Shown here in pieces: positions 49,001-59,880 of a stretch of 64,000 nt of DNA. Source of the DNA: Branchiostoma lanceolatum. Its lineage: Eukaryota; Chordata; Leptocardii; Amphioxiformes; Branchiostomatidae. A program made the translations under genes and the position numbers. The notes below the pieces were generated by a model. The model was given only the letters and a program-made list of their open reading frames with translations. It ran no database searches and was not told where the DNA came from. The stretch is from NCBI RefSeq assembly GCF_035083965.1, contig NC_089723.1, forward strand, positions 19,371,489 to 19,435,488, given 5' to 3'. The number at the start of each line of letters is the position of its first letter. Position 1 is the first letter of the stretch.

Positions 49001-51714
49001 ATTTCTTCACAACCCAGAAACCTTCACAGTTAAATTTGTTGTTGCTTTTGTTTACGTCTATGATCAGTTATCGCTCTCTAGTTGGACATACTTTCTGGTA
49101 GTGAATCATCGAAGCACTGATATCATTATTGAGCTAGTAACGCTTCCTTATTGATAAATATTAAGACAAGCAATGAGCTGTGAAAAAACAAGAAATCTTG
49201 GTAAAAGTGATGGATATCCAAATCCCAGCCAACAACACAGCCAAAACCAGATGGTGGGAAGATCCCATGCAGGCCCACACAAATGTCAAACAAAAGGCTG
49301 CTCAGAGTTACGCTTTTTAAGTATCTTCTTTTACGATCATCTCTTTCGTCTACTACTTTCCCGGAGTTAGTAGTGTATGTGTCTTACCTTGACAAATGCT
49401 GTCTTCAGTCTGTTGGTATGTTCTGCCTTTAGTGCCTTCTTTTGGTTGGTTGTTACACACTGCTCACAGATGACTGTCGGGCTTCCTGGCTTCTCTTGTT
49501 TCCACATGGCGGAGAAGTCTGTTTTACACTGCTTGCAGAAGAGAGGCTCGGGCTGGGCCCGTACTGCGTTCCTACTCGGGTCCTGCATGTCCAGTATATT
49601 GTTCACCACCGCCTCCAGCCCGATCAGGCATATAAACTCATTGTTAGCAGCACTGGGCAGGAATGTGAGCTCTGGGGGCGGAGGTTTGGGGGGCGGGATC
49701 TGCAGCAGCGTCTTCTCCAGCTGCTTGCGGAGAGCGAGCTTGGCGGCCGCCTGTCTGCTGGCCGCGGTCTGGGGGTCGTTCTGCTGCTGTTGGCTGGGCG
49801 GGGTCCCCGGGTGCTGCGACGCCACCTGGTGCACCTGGATGGGCTGGTACGACCCGGAGAGGTTGGACGTTGTCACGGCAACAGAATTCTGATTGACAGG
49901 GCGGATCATCTGCAGGGGAATGATGTTGATGTTGGTGCCGCGCATCCCCACCATGTTGTTGGCGTTCATCCCGCTGGGCGTGGTGACCCGCGGCGCCATG
50001 ATGAGTGGCGGCGGACCTTGCTGTCGAGCCTGTTGCACCATGGGACCTCTCATGAGCTGCGGCATGCCGACCTGGCCCCTCTGGTTGGGCTGCTGGCCCC
50101 CACGGACCAGCGGAGGCGGGCCGCTTCCCGTGGGCTGCCGGGGGATTGCCACTTTACCACCCGGGGCCGTGTTTTCTCTTTGTACCTGGACCTGGCTCTG
50201 TCGAATCTTCTTCAGGAGAATGAGCTTGGCTTCTTCACTTTTCAGCTCCTCTTTCAGTTTCTTAATGACCTTGTCATGATCCTCGGGCGACATGCGGCCA
50301 TTCTGCTTCTCCGCCTTGTTGGCAGACTTGCTGGCTGCGTCCTCGTCGTGTCCGTTGGTGACCGGGCTCTTGGAATCCGAGTCATCCGACAGGACGATGC
50401 AGTCAGGAGAAGATGCTCGGCTGCTGGGCTCTGTTCTGTTGGCATCACTAGAAGCAACGTAGAACACAGTCAGCACTACTTCTTGCCCATTACCACATAC
50501 AACAGGACTGCGAGGTATGAGGCTTTGTTGTTTTTTTACAAACATTTGTTACTGGCGTCTAGGAGATTAAAATAGTATATAAGGCAAATTCAAAGCAAGC
50601 TGAAGAGAGATAATACTTTATTACAACAAGTCTTGAAAAAAACCCAAAGTAAGCTTACCCATTTACAGCCTCCGATGTATCCATGTGGTCCACAGGTTCC
50701 TTCTTAATATCATTTGTTGTTCTCCTCTCACTGTCACTTTCACTATCATCAGCGTCTCGGCCTGACCTGGAAAAGTCCAACACCTCCGCCTCCTGATCGT
50801 TGGTGGTGGAGTCTGGGTTCTGTTTGGAACTTTTACTGGACATGGACTGCATACTGTCCTGACTGGCATCATCTTCTGTGTTATTCTCAGACGGTCTAGC
50901 CTTGCTGTCAGATTCAGTGGTGCGTTCCTCAACTGTCTTGCTGTCTGTTTCGATGTCTGTGCTCTCCTTTAGTTCAGCGGCTGGTTCAGCACCGGGTTTA
51001 GCGTCAGCCTCGGCACACTGTTCTGGCGATGTGGTAGCCTCTGCATCAACCTCTGTTTCTGCCTCTGCGGCATCCACCTCTGTTTCTGCATCTGTGTCCA
51101 ATTTTGGCTTCTTTGCAGCCTGAGCATCTGCTGTCTCTTCTTGGTCCGAGTCATCCTTTTCAAAAGGTCTGCAGAATCAACAATTAAAAAGATGTTTTAT
51201 TTTGTTCACTTTAAAATTAAAAAAAAGTGGTATTGAATCACACTACATAAAACAAAACTGGATCATACAGAAATCAAAGTTTTCTTACATTGCTGTAAAA
51301 TTGTGTCAAGATATTTCACGTCCATGACCATGCCTACCTCTTGGATGGTGATGGCTGTTCTGATGCCTTTTCTGGCTCCTCCTGCAGTTCAGACTTGTCT
51401 GGAACCTCTGCATTGGCTGCCTCGCTGAAATGGGTCCAGAAAAATGGGTCAATACAACAAACTGGTTAAAATATCTCTTACTCTGTGTGACAACTGACGC
51501 AGCTGTTTTTCCCACACATTTTTACCTCTAAAAGTAAAATGGGTCCCGAAAATTCAATACAACAAACTAGTTAAAATATTTTTGAATTCCGTGTGACAAC
51601 TGACGTAGCTGTTTTTCCTAGACATTTTAACTCTGAATATAGTCTTCATTCTTCAGAAACTATAAGCTACAGATTGTTGTCTTACCTTTCTGTTGGCTTT
51701 GGAGAAGAATCCAT
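46029..51714 (-). CDS. GATAD2: GATA zinc finger p66 subunit of NuRD (GATAD2A/B orthologue)
   Basis: p66 proteins bridge MBD2/3 and the CHD remodeller in the NuRD repressor complex. Coding exons in order: 51686-51714, 51338-51424, 50659-51168, 49388-50447, 47503-47643, 46029-46250; phases agree, giving 682 residues (human paralogues about 590-630). The N-terminus has KRPFEKDDSDQEETAD, as in vertebrate p66, then an acidic stretch. The CR1 coiled coil (VIKKLKEELKSEEAKLILLK) is at about 264-298 and binds MBD2. PPPLVRGGQ, SRQAAAKLALRKQLEKTLLQ and FLPSAANNEF follow. The finger CKQC...CEQC is at about 513-539. The last exons read ALQQEQEIEQR and ADRHREYLLDMIPSRSLPQ. The ATG at 51714 is the first in its exon (ACAATGG context); that exon begins at 51761 and an upstream non-coding exon must exist. 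The exon at 47503 has a second in-frame donor. Confidence 0.94.
47247..47339. mobile_element. Tc1/mariner-like MITE (93 bp) with TA duplication
   Basis: The ends are ATCTCCAAGCAGATCTATC on the left and GATAGATCTGCTTGGAGAT on the right, a perfect inverted pair flanked by TA on both sides. It lies in the last GATAD2 intron. A diverged relative is at about 40668-40822. Confidence 0.85.
48553..48766. mobile_element. Inverted-repeat element with CATTCA-ACCAG ends
   Basis: The left end (GACCCTGTTCATACCAGGAT) and right end (ATTCTGGTCTGAATGGGGTC) are imperfect inverted repeats. A further copy of CATTCATACCAGGATTCACG starts at about 48689, so the element seems to contain a second nested end. It lies in the 1.74-kb GATAD2 intron. 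Confidence 0.6.
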
Positions 51715-52934
51715 TGTTATTTCTGGTTCACCTGACAGCACTGATGATGATGTCAATTTGCCTGTAGGGAGAATAGGGAGGGGTAAGATACATGTATGTG
51801 GCTATCATATGGGCTTAGTGACCAACGATACAAAGTGTCTTTGTAGACAAATGCCTTTATATCAATGCTTTTATATAGTTATCATAATACAGAGGAGCAT
51901 ACCTTTCTCGTAATGACTGGCATAGACCTTTTCTAATCTACAAAAGTTTATCCTACGCAGCAAGAAAACAGCACTTTCAAAACTACAACACCACCATTTG
52001 CGTTTGCTGGAGGTCAAGCTTACCAACCATATCAAGCTACTTTGTTGCTGTGAGAAATTTGGATTCAAAATTATTTTCTCTTCTTGACTTGAGGTCCATT
52101 TGATGGAAAACAACTGCTGCTCTACTATTTAACTGATAAGACAGTAAACCAAATACTGGACACTTGTCAGATTGACTTGGGACTGAGGTTTCCAACATGA
52201 TCTTTCACCTGAAAAAATAGGGGTGTCTCTTGAAAAATCCAAGAACAATCTCATGGATGAAAGTCTTAATACAGTAGCTTACGTTGTCAGATTTGTTCAC
52301 TGTCAATTTGGGACAAAACGCATTTTGTTACATTTGTAAGCCATAAAAAACTCAACGTCCTGACATTATATAGTCAAACTTTCGAGGTCAAAAATACTTT
52401 TATAACCACTTAACATGTGAGCCTCATTCTATTTGCAGGTAACATATTTCACATGTAGGTCCTTCACACACCACCATTATTTACATCCAGAAATTCGTTC
52501 GGAGTACTGATAGAAAGTAAACAAATATCGCGGGATGATATCCATCAAGTAACAGATGAAAGGCCACAAAAGGGTACAAGTGGGGCAACTTGTAAGGTAG
52601 TCTCCACGGACCTTGTTGCTAGGCAACCATGACTGAAGTTCCTGGTCACATGAAGCTCCGCCCACTTGACGGATCTTATTACCACAACAAAGCCCTTGGC
52701 TACAAACTGGGAAACCCCACATGGGACAACAGAATGCTCGCTGGCCATTGGTGGGCAGATGGAGAAAGCTGATTGGTCAGCGATGAGATCAATTCCAAAT
52801 GTCCTACATAACATTGCTGCAAAATTTTGTGATAGTTTCAACCCAAATCTTCCTAGAAAATGTGTGAACTTTCACTCATTTGAGGATGGGTAAGGGATGC
52901 TGGAAAGGCGAGTATCTGAATTATCTCCATCAGC

Positions 52935-52967
52935 CAGTCAGGAAGGTGGCCTTATAAAGCCACCGCC
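52935..52967 (+). repeat. 33-bp inverted repeat, left copy
   Basis: This 33-mer starts CAGTCAGGAAGGTGGCCTTA and ends AAGCCACCGCC. Its exact reverse complement is at 56909-56941. Its core GGTGGCCTTATAAAGCCACC is nearly palindromic and contains TATAAA. TCAGC directly precedes it, and TCAGC directly follows the right copy. Confidence 0.9.
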
Positions 52968-53211
52968 CTTCAGCCAATCAGAGTGCGCTTCGGGCCATGA
53001 CGTCATTTTCCCGGGGACGCGCTCCTTCCCATGCCCTCTCCCTCTCCCATTCATTTTCTATGGGAATTTTGTGTTCTATCGCCTTCCTAAAGACCAGTTC
53101 AAAGGTCAAAACACGTCACATCCGTCCACAGAAGCTCCTAGAAGAACAGGAAAGACATTTTAGCCAGTTTGATTCACGGAAAACCTCGGGAATCTGCACA
53201 TTCTGGGCGAA
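52968..53211 (+). promoter_or_regulatory. Promoter of the 75-codon gene: CCAAT box and CRE
   Basis: CCAAT at 52974-52978 and a perfect CRE (TGACGTCA, 52998-53005) lie about 210-240 bases before the ATG at 53212. A TATAAA lies at about 52952-52957. The minus-strand GATAD2 gene starts on the other side, so this segment may also serve it. Confidence 0.6.
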
Positions 53212-54939
53212 ATGGCTGCCGAATCGTCAGGTAAGCAGACTAGTTCTTCATTTTTTCATGTAATTTGACTGGTCTAACTAACTAGTTTCGAGGAATTTGT
53301 CGTAATTCGTATCATTTTTCCGTGATTGTTTAGGGTGTTATCAGTCGATCCCCCCATTTTATCTCGGCTTGTTTTGCGTTGGAAAGAATGTTTGCTTTTT
53401 CAAAGTTGAGCCGTCGCTCGCTCGGTAGCAGCCAGCCGCATTGTTAGTGTACGGACATTTGCACACTTCCGCGTTGTTTTTACGGAACAAAAATGGTTTA
53501 ATTGGCCGTACGCGGCGTGTTCATCTAAATCTACTAATTTTCCTGAATGAATTAGAGTGTCTGCCATGCTTCCACGTTGTTCGTTTTTACTGATATCGTT
53601 CTAGAAAAAATGTTCGCTTTTTTGAACGAAGAGAAGCCGCAATTTTGCGAAAATAGCCAAAGGTGGGGAGGGGGGCGTTGACTGGTGAAGGCCGATATGG
53701 GTATGGTTCCTGTGGGTTTTGTAAAATATTGTAGTCTTGAAATGCATATTATTTGACAATCGTGAACATATGTGACTTCTGATATCATTTTTACGACGAC
53801 TTGAAGGATCTTTGAAGGGTATTTTGGTCGTTTTACTTGCAAATTTCCTCTGGAAAAACTAAATTGGATACATAAGCCAGTTTCAAGCATGCTTTATGGA
53901 ATCAGAGTAGAGTAGAGTAGAGCAGATCCTTTCGGCCAGGTAGGAAGGTCATCTTCCAATTTATATATATATTATATACATATTTTTTTATCAGCTACTA
54001 CATAATCACCCAGAAAAGGTCAAGCATGGTTTGATGATTTGATGAATAGAAGATGCAACAATTATTTTATGCAGGACTCAAAGGTAAACTGACATACAGT
54101 GGCACGCAGAGCTTCAACCAGTTGGTGCAAAAGATTTCGGGACACGACTTACATCGTACATCCACTGTAAGTAAACTTGATTTTGAGTGGTGAGTTGTGG
54201 AATATACAGTGATAATGGCAAATAATTCCTTGTTCTCTTGCTAATGTTGTACCTCCTAATGATAACACCCCCCCCCCCCCCATTTGGATTATCATAGGTG
54301 ATTTACTTTGATAGCATGTCATCTGTGTTTCAGACTTTGGTGCCCATGCCGGTGACCGGCTAGCTACCCACCCCTTTCTGCACTTTTCCAATTGTGAAAA
54401 ACAATTGAGAATAAGAATAATTTGTGTGCAGACGACAAGGCGCTACCATCTGATCACTCGGAATGGCAGGGGGCATTACAAAAGCAAGTAGGCTGAACAG
54501 GTACATCATTACATTTGTCCACATGGCAATTATCAGCATCATTCCAATGGCAAGTAAGAATTTGACAGACAAGTATTCACATGGCTCAGTTGGGAACAAA
54601 GGCCTTCTCTCTTTGGTAAGCCCCATATTTTATTTGAACCTTATCTATTCATTTTTATTGAGGTCATAAGGGAAGAGGGAATATAACAGAGATACGGATT
54701 ACATCATTTAAGTCACATCATAGACTCATAATAAATCTATCAACATATATCATTTCATACACATGGTACAAAAGACCTGATAAACCATTTGGATAATCAG
54801 AGGTAATCTATTTCTATAATTGGACTGTATGTCTTTTCAGTTGATGCAAATGCAGCCTTGGGGCCAAAACAGTGTGCAAGAAAATGACGACTCTTCAGAC
54901 ACAGGTTTCAGCGACAGCAAGTCTGATGCAAGTGCCTGA
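53212..54939 (+). CDS. Uncharacterised small protein (75 residues), 4 exons
   Basis: I do not recognise this gene. Exons 53212-53230, 54075-54166, 54334-54351 and 54841-54939 have consensus borders (TCAG/GTAAGC, ATGCAG, ACT/GTAAGT, TTTCAG, CCG/GTGACC, CTTTTCAG). The joins (phase 1, 0, 0) give 75 residues starting MAAESSGLKGKLTYSGTQSF and ending in an acidic Ser-rich tail (TGFSDSKSDASA). The ATG is in a strong context (GAAATGGCTGCC) and a CRE/CCAAT promoter lies just upstream. There is no signal peptide or membrane segment. A possible extra exon at 54432-54500 keeps phase but brings an in-frame TAG, giving a 62-residue alternative. The first two exons are the best supported. Confidence 0.6.
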
Positions 54940-55501
54940 GCCTCCTGAGTCTGCTGTTGATGAAGATGAAAACCATGTTGTGTACAATGGGGACCAGGAT
55001 GATCTATGAAATATGAACATGTATCTGTTAAACTCTGGAAACAACTAATCCAACTGTCTGGAGGATGTATTAAGAAACTTAGAATGAAGTAGAAGAACTA
55101 TGGCATAATGATAACTTCAACTGTAAAAAGTATTAAAAACAACTTAAGTTTTTTTTTAGTTTAGCCATACATATCATTCAGTGACCCCTCCTTCTTAAGA
55201 AGCTCAAGTGTAGCTCAGGTTCACCTACAATGTACTTTATTTCTGTAGAGCAGGTTTCAGGCTTTGTTATTGTAGATCCCAGTAATATGTATACATGTAC
55301 TAGTACTTGCTTATGTCGAGACCTTCCACTTCCAGTCACGAGTCGAGATGGCAGCCCAAGTCTTTCGGTCCTTCATCGCCTGGAGCATACTATCCACTTC
55401 AAGTCCAGTGTCATACTAGTATGTGTATCTCAAAGATGTAAGCATTCTGTATATACTGTCTTTTTTAAGAATTCCAGAGTGTGTGTATATGTATTGTTAC
55501 T

Positions 55502-55518
55502 AATAAAGCCTAAATAAA
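55502..55518 (+). terminator. Double polyadenylation signal
   Basis: Two AATAAA hexamers at 55502-55507 and 55513-55518 would end the transcript of the small gene, with a 3' UTR of about 570 bases. Confidence 0.6.
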
Positions 55519-56828
55519 GCAAATGTAAGTTATTCTAAGATTGGCACAATGACAAATAGTTCTCTCTTTCTGTATACATGTACATACAAGTAGAGATGAG
55601 GCAATATGTTTTATGAACTAGGGCATTTAGAATGCGAAAATATTTGCCTGTTGTGTTAGCCCCACCCAATGCTGATGTCAGTTCACTCTGCTGTGTTTGT
55701 GTTGAATGTCCTCACATCCCAACTATCACCAAGTAAATTATCCGGGTCCCTCATGTTTTCAGGTGTTAGGGTGTTCACTAAAACAGTTCTACAGAGGCTT
55801 TTCACCCATTAGATGCATCATCTGCAGTGAAATGTAAACTTGGTAACTTTTAAATGTAACATGATCAGATCTCAAAGTGCCAACCCAACATCATTGTATT
55901 ACCCTCTACATGATGAATAAGACCTACTTGTCATATATTTGTTGTTGAGCCCTGACGTCTCTTGGCAGATGATCTCCATGAAGAGGTATACAGGTGGGTC
56001 AAAAAGGAAATGATGACATGATCACAGACAAATGGATTTCTAACTTACTTACTTTCTGGGGTTGTAAACTATTCAAAATGATGAGCACAGACACTAGATG
56101 AGCTAAGATTGCAAACGTTTTTATTTGATAATACTCTGTCACTTAAAACTTATTATACCTGATATGAGATGAATTACAATACTTATGAATCTATTCATAG
56201 ATTTTGAATTCCCTTCTGTCTTACCTTAAAAAAATACGTGAGAATTACTCCCTTTCCAAACGTTTCCGTAGTGGTTCATTGTACCGCATATCTCCGGTGG
56301 TTTGGGCCATTCTACCTCCATGTGGTTTGCATCGACCTTCTTGTGACTCCAAGAATAAGTCGCACGTCTGAATCATCCTGAGGGGTTTGCTTGCACAGGG
56401 AAATAAGGTATGTAGGCAGAAGTGTATCGGGTCTCAAGAGCCGGTTCCCACCAAACAGACTAAAATGGAAAACCCCTGACCTCCCATTTTACCCCAGCAG
56501 GTTAAGTAGTTGATTTTATGTTGCACCATTCTACAGTGCACGGATGACCTGTCACGTCTGTAATTTCTAGGACAGCGAAAGTTAAGCCAAGCTTAGTGCA
56601 AAGCAGTGGGAAACAACAAGTAGTGTGTCGAGCCCTTATCACGCGCTCGTACCAGTGGGAAAACAAACTCCAGATGTAGAGGGTGAAAATGTCATGTTAG
56701 TGCCCGCTGAATGACAGGCCTTCTTTCTTACTGCCAATCACTGAAATATATATGGGGTATAGTAGCCTGCAGCTGCCGCTGGAATCTTGTTATGCTGGTT
56801 TGAAAATCGAACACCACTTCCTGGTTTT

Positions 56829-56941
56829 TGGCGGCCATATTGCTTTTGAGGTCAAACTTTGGGGTCATGGGAAGTGCGCATGCGCGATAGGGCGGGTGAC
56901 GCCATATTGGCGGTGGCTTTATAAGGCCACCTTCCTGACTG
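56829..56941. promoter_or_regulatory. Promoter-like island with NRF1 and YY1-type sites
   Basis: TGCGCATGCGCG at 56875-56886 is a full NRF1 match. GGCGGCCATAT and CGCCATATTGG resemble YY1-type sites. The right copy of the 33-bp TATAAA-bearing repeat follows at 56909-56941. No coding start is obvious nearby on either strand, so the transcript served is unknown. Confidence 0.45.
56909..56941 (-). repeat. 33-bp inverted repeat, right copy
   Basis: It is the exact reverse complement of 52935-52967 and is followed by TCAGC. The two copies enclose the 75-codon gene and lie about 3.9 kb apart. Confidence 0.9.
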
Positions 56942-58725
56942 TCAGCAGTCTAGCATCATTGAATTCCGCGTTCAGCAGTAAAAGCTAATGTAATCACCAG
57001 TCTTTAATTACAGAAGCCTGCATTAGTTACTAATGAGCAGGTGGCAACAATTTATGCTCAGGTTAATAACACCACGTGGCTAAGTGTGCAGAAGAAATGC
57101 CACGCTCGTAATTCAGAGCATCCTGGCATAGTTCACTCTTCAACCATGACAAGATAAAAACTTCCACGCTACAGCTGAAAATTCTGTCCTCTATCTGAAA
57201 TCTACTAAAAAATCCTCCCCACTTCACCCGCCTCCCTGTGTCTGGGACTAAGGGCTGATTGGAATTTGTTATACGCTGTCTTGATAATCATCCCGCAACA
57301 CCAAAAGGTTTGAAACCATTTCTATCACTGAAATCACAGTATGTTAAAACATCACACGCAAACTGACTGTCTGGAGATGTTCGGGCTTATGTGTCACACC
57401 TACACATAATCTCTCATACTCAAGCACTTTGTAGTTATTCATATTACCAACCAGCCAACTGTTCAAGGACACATTCATCACTGCTGTATGCTAATGAAGA
57501 AATAAAGCTGACCGCTGCAAAGATTGTGCACACCACACAATGACACTGTGTCATGATTACAACTTCTAAATTGTTAGAAGTTTGATACATTTCCTATGAT
57601 GAGCATTGGTGCCGCGCATCCCCTCACGAAAAATCTATAAAATGTTTCAGTGAAGAAGTGGTGCCTTTCCTTTTCATATGATATATGCATAAATGTAAAG
57701 AAAATTAACATATCTAATATTCTCTTCAAAAGAGACAGACGCATACATGTGAAAATTGTTTCTGTGTGTGTGACTGCATATGCATCGAATAGAAAAATAT
57801 TATTATACTTTGTGCCAGAAAGTCAAGACAGTCCCAATAAAACACACCAGAAGCAGCTATCTGGAAAAAAAAAATCAGTTTTTTGGCCACATCCCATTGT
57901 AGTAAAAAAAACTAACGAGGATGTCGATGACCCAGTCTACTCGTTTTTAACATATCTACAAGTACACGCTTCTTTTGTTAAGCTTCCAGCAAATTCAATA
58001 ACATGTAAACCAGCTGTACTTTCATTCAAGTTGTGAAGTCGTTGATCAGTCGGAATGTTCTCAAGTTATTGAATGTAGCCATGGTATGTTATATCAATTA
58101 ACCTTGTCAATGTGGTAAAACATTGGCATCATTCTCAGTGTAAAAAACATGGAAACAAAGTACAACAGCGTTAGGATCCTGATGAAATGTTGGATGACAT
58201 TAAGGTCACTATTACTTTATTAGTTAAATCGAAAACCTAACATTCACAAACTTCATTTTACATGGGGAACGAACGCAAACAGGATATACCGCTATATCAT
58301 ATATGATGCCAGTATCCTACCAGTGACCATATTATATAACATCTTGTACAAAGACCAGGATACAACGTATGTCCCACAGAAGTACATGCCCATTTAGCAC
58401 TTTTCTGTTGTCATTCCTCAAGAGATATACTTGACCTTGAGTTTATCTTTATTTCTTTATTCGAAATTGCAACAACACAAATATTATACACAGTGGACGA
58501 CAGGCAGACAAGCTGATGTTTAAACCTTGAGTTTAAATCAGGAGGCATGGACATATCATGCCATTCCATAAATTCATAGAAAGTCGCTTCAGAACTTGCG
58601 AACAAGAGAAGATACTAGTAGTAGTAGCGACAGATTATTTTACATCGGCCTGTGTGATCATGTAGCTCATGTTGTTGGGGCAGGAAAAGTAACTGCACAA
58701 ACCACTTCAGTGACTTAGGGCAAGC

Positions 58726-58761
58726 AAGGAGGTTAAATATACACGTATATTTAACCTCCTT
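58726..58761. repeat. 36-bp perfect palindrome
   Basis: AAGGAGGTTAAATATAC and GTATATTTAACCTCCTT are exact inverted 17-bp arms around a 2-base centre. GGGCAAG lies close on both sides (58718-58724 and 58763-58769), like a target duplication. It is too short to be an autonomous element. Confidence 0.85.
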
Positions 58762-59579
58762 GGGGCAAGTTAGAACTTACTATTGAAGTTTTAAATCTGC
58801 CTCTAGAGGGGCAAAGGTTATTGACCACAAAAAAGAGCGAGACGCAAACTTTCTCAGGAAGCCATCTTTTTGCATGAAGGGTGTTGCAAATCATGTATCA
58901 AGAATATCATAATTTTAGATTAGCTCCACATCAAGAAACTACCAGTACAACTCCACACCATGCGTAATAAGCCACACGACATATAAAAAGCGCGAAATGG
59001 ATCAAGATAAGTCAAGGTTCGAAAACTTTGCTGATGCAAAAATCATTGACGCCCGACTTGTGGTAAAGCTGGATTTGCCTTTTGTCCATAATCATGTCAC
59101 ACACAATAAATTTGAGTTTAGAATTAGAGTGAACTTGCACACATCATCATATCACAGTACCACTGCATCCATGGAAACCAGCTGATATGATATAGGTCAC
59201 TAGAGTTCCCCTCATTTCAACAAGTCTTGTTGGTCTATTCTAAGGGTGCTGAGCTCTTAGGTGTGAAAAATGGGCCAAGGTTGGAAATGTGAATTTTTCC
59301 CCCACATTCAGCATCTGTCACTGAGCCACCTTCTTTCAGTCTGGGGAGAAACATACTTTTGATCAGTGATCATTAAGCCTGCGTTGGTCTGCAATAAAAT
59401 TTCACAAATTTTTCATAGAATCATGTAATGTGATGATATTGATGACGCAAGAAAATAATAACTGTTATGCTTTTCACTGGTTGAGCAATAGTTAACCCGA
59501 AGAATGATATGTCCAGCTGTTGATATCACATGTGGAAAGGTCCTGATGAGCACCTAGATTCTCCCTACCCCGCAGTCGT

Positions 59580-59880
59580 CTCTCGCTCCGAACCTTCTTC
59601 GTCCGCCGTACGAGCCGACAAAATGGCGGGCCAATTCCGATTCAATTGTCAAGTCCCACGTGAAACTACCGGCTTTTCGGGCTTCGGCGTGTTGACATTT
59701 GGTTCAAAATGTCGGCGTGGTGTTCAAGGTATTGAGTTAGTGCTACAAAAAGAAGCGCACTTACCGAAAAACGAGACCGTCCGACTGACGGTCGGCCGTG
59801 ACCCTCACGATTCGCAGTGTCTCCCCAGACCTGGCGCCTCGTCACAACTGCACTAACGTGGGACGTGCGGCCTTCCAAAT
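59580..59880. promoter_or_regulatory. CpG-rich promoter-like region with minus-strand 5' splice site
   Basis: The region has many CpGs, a YY1-type AAATGGCGGG (59621-59630), a CCAAT (59631-59635) and a CACGTG E-box (59657-59662). On the minus strand, TTTTTCG/GTAAGTGCGC gives a strong donor (exon end 59765), so a non-coding first exon could occupy about 59765-59880. The next minus-strand acceptor that needs such a donor is GATAD2 at 51761. The link is inference. Confidence 0.45.

Noticed and set aside
49442-50575. 377-codon plus-strand open frame opposite the large GATAD2 exon
   Set aside because: It mirrors a GC-rich, well-supported coding exon on the other strand; its composition (Arg, Leu, Gly, His rich) is typical of an antisense shadow.
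54463-54669. 68-codon hydrophobic frame starting MAGGITKASRLNRY
   Set aside because: An in-frame TGA lies just upstream, so it cannot join the preceding exons, and its start lacks support as an independent gene.
59530-59856. 108-codon plus-strand frame beginning upstream of MAGQFRFN
   Set aside because: It lies in a CpG-rich promoter-like island where stop codons are rare; no known domain and no clear downstream exon.
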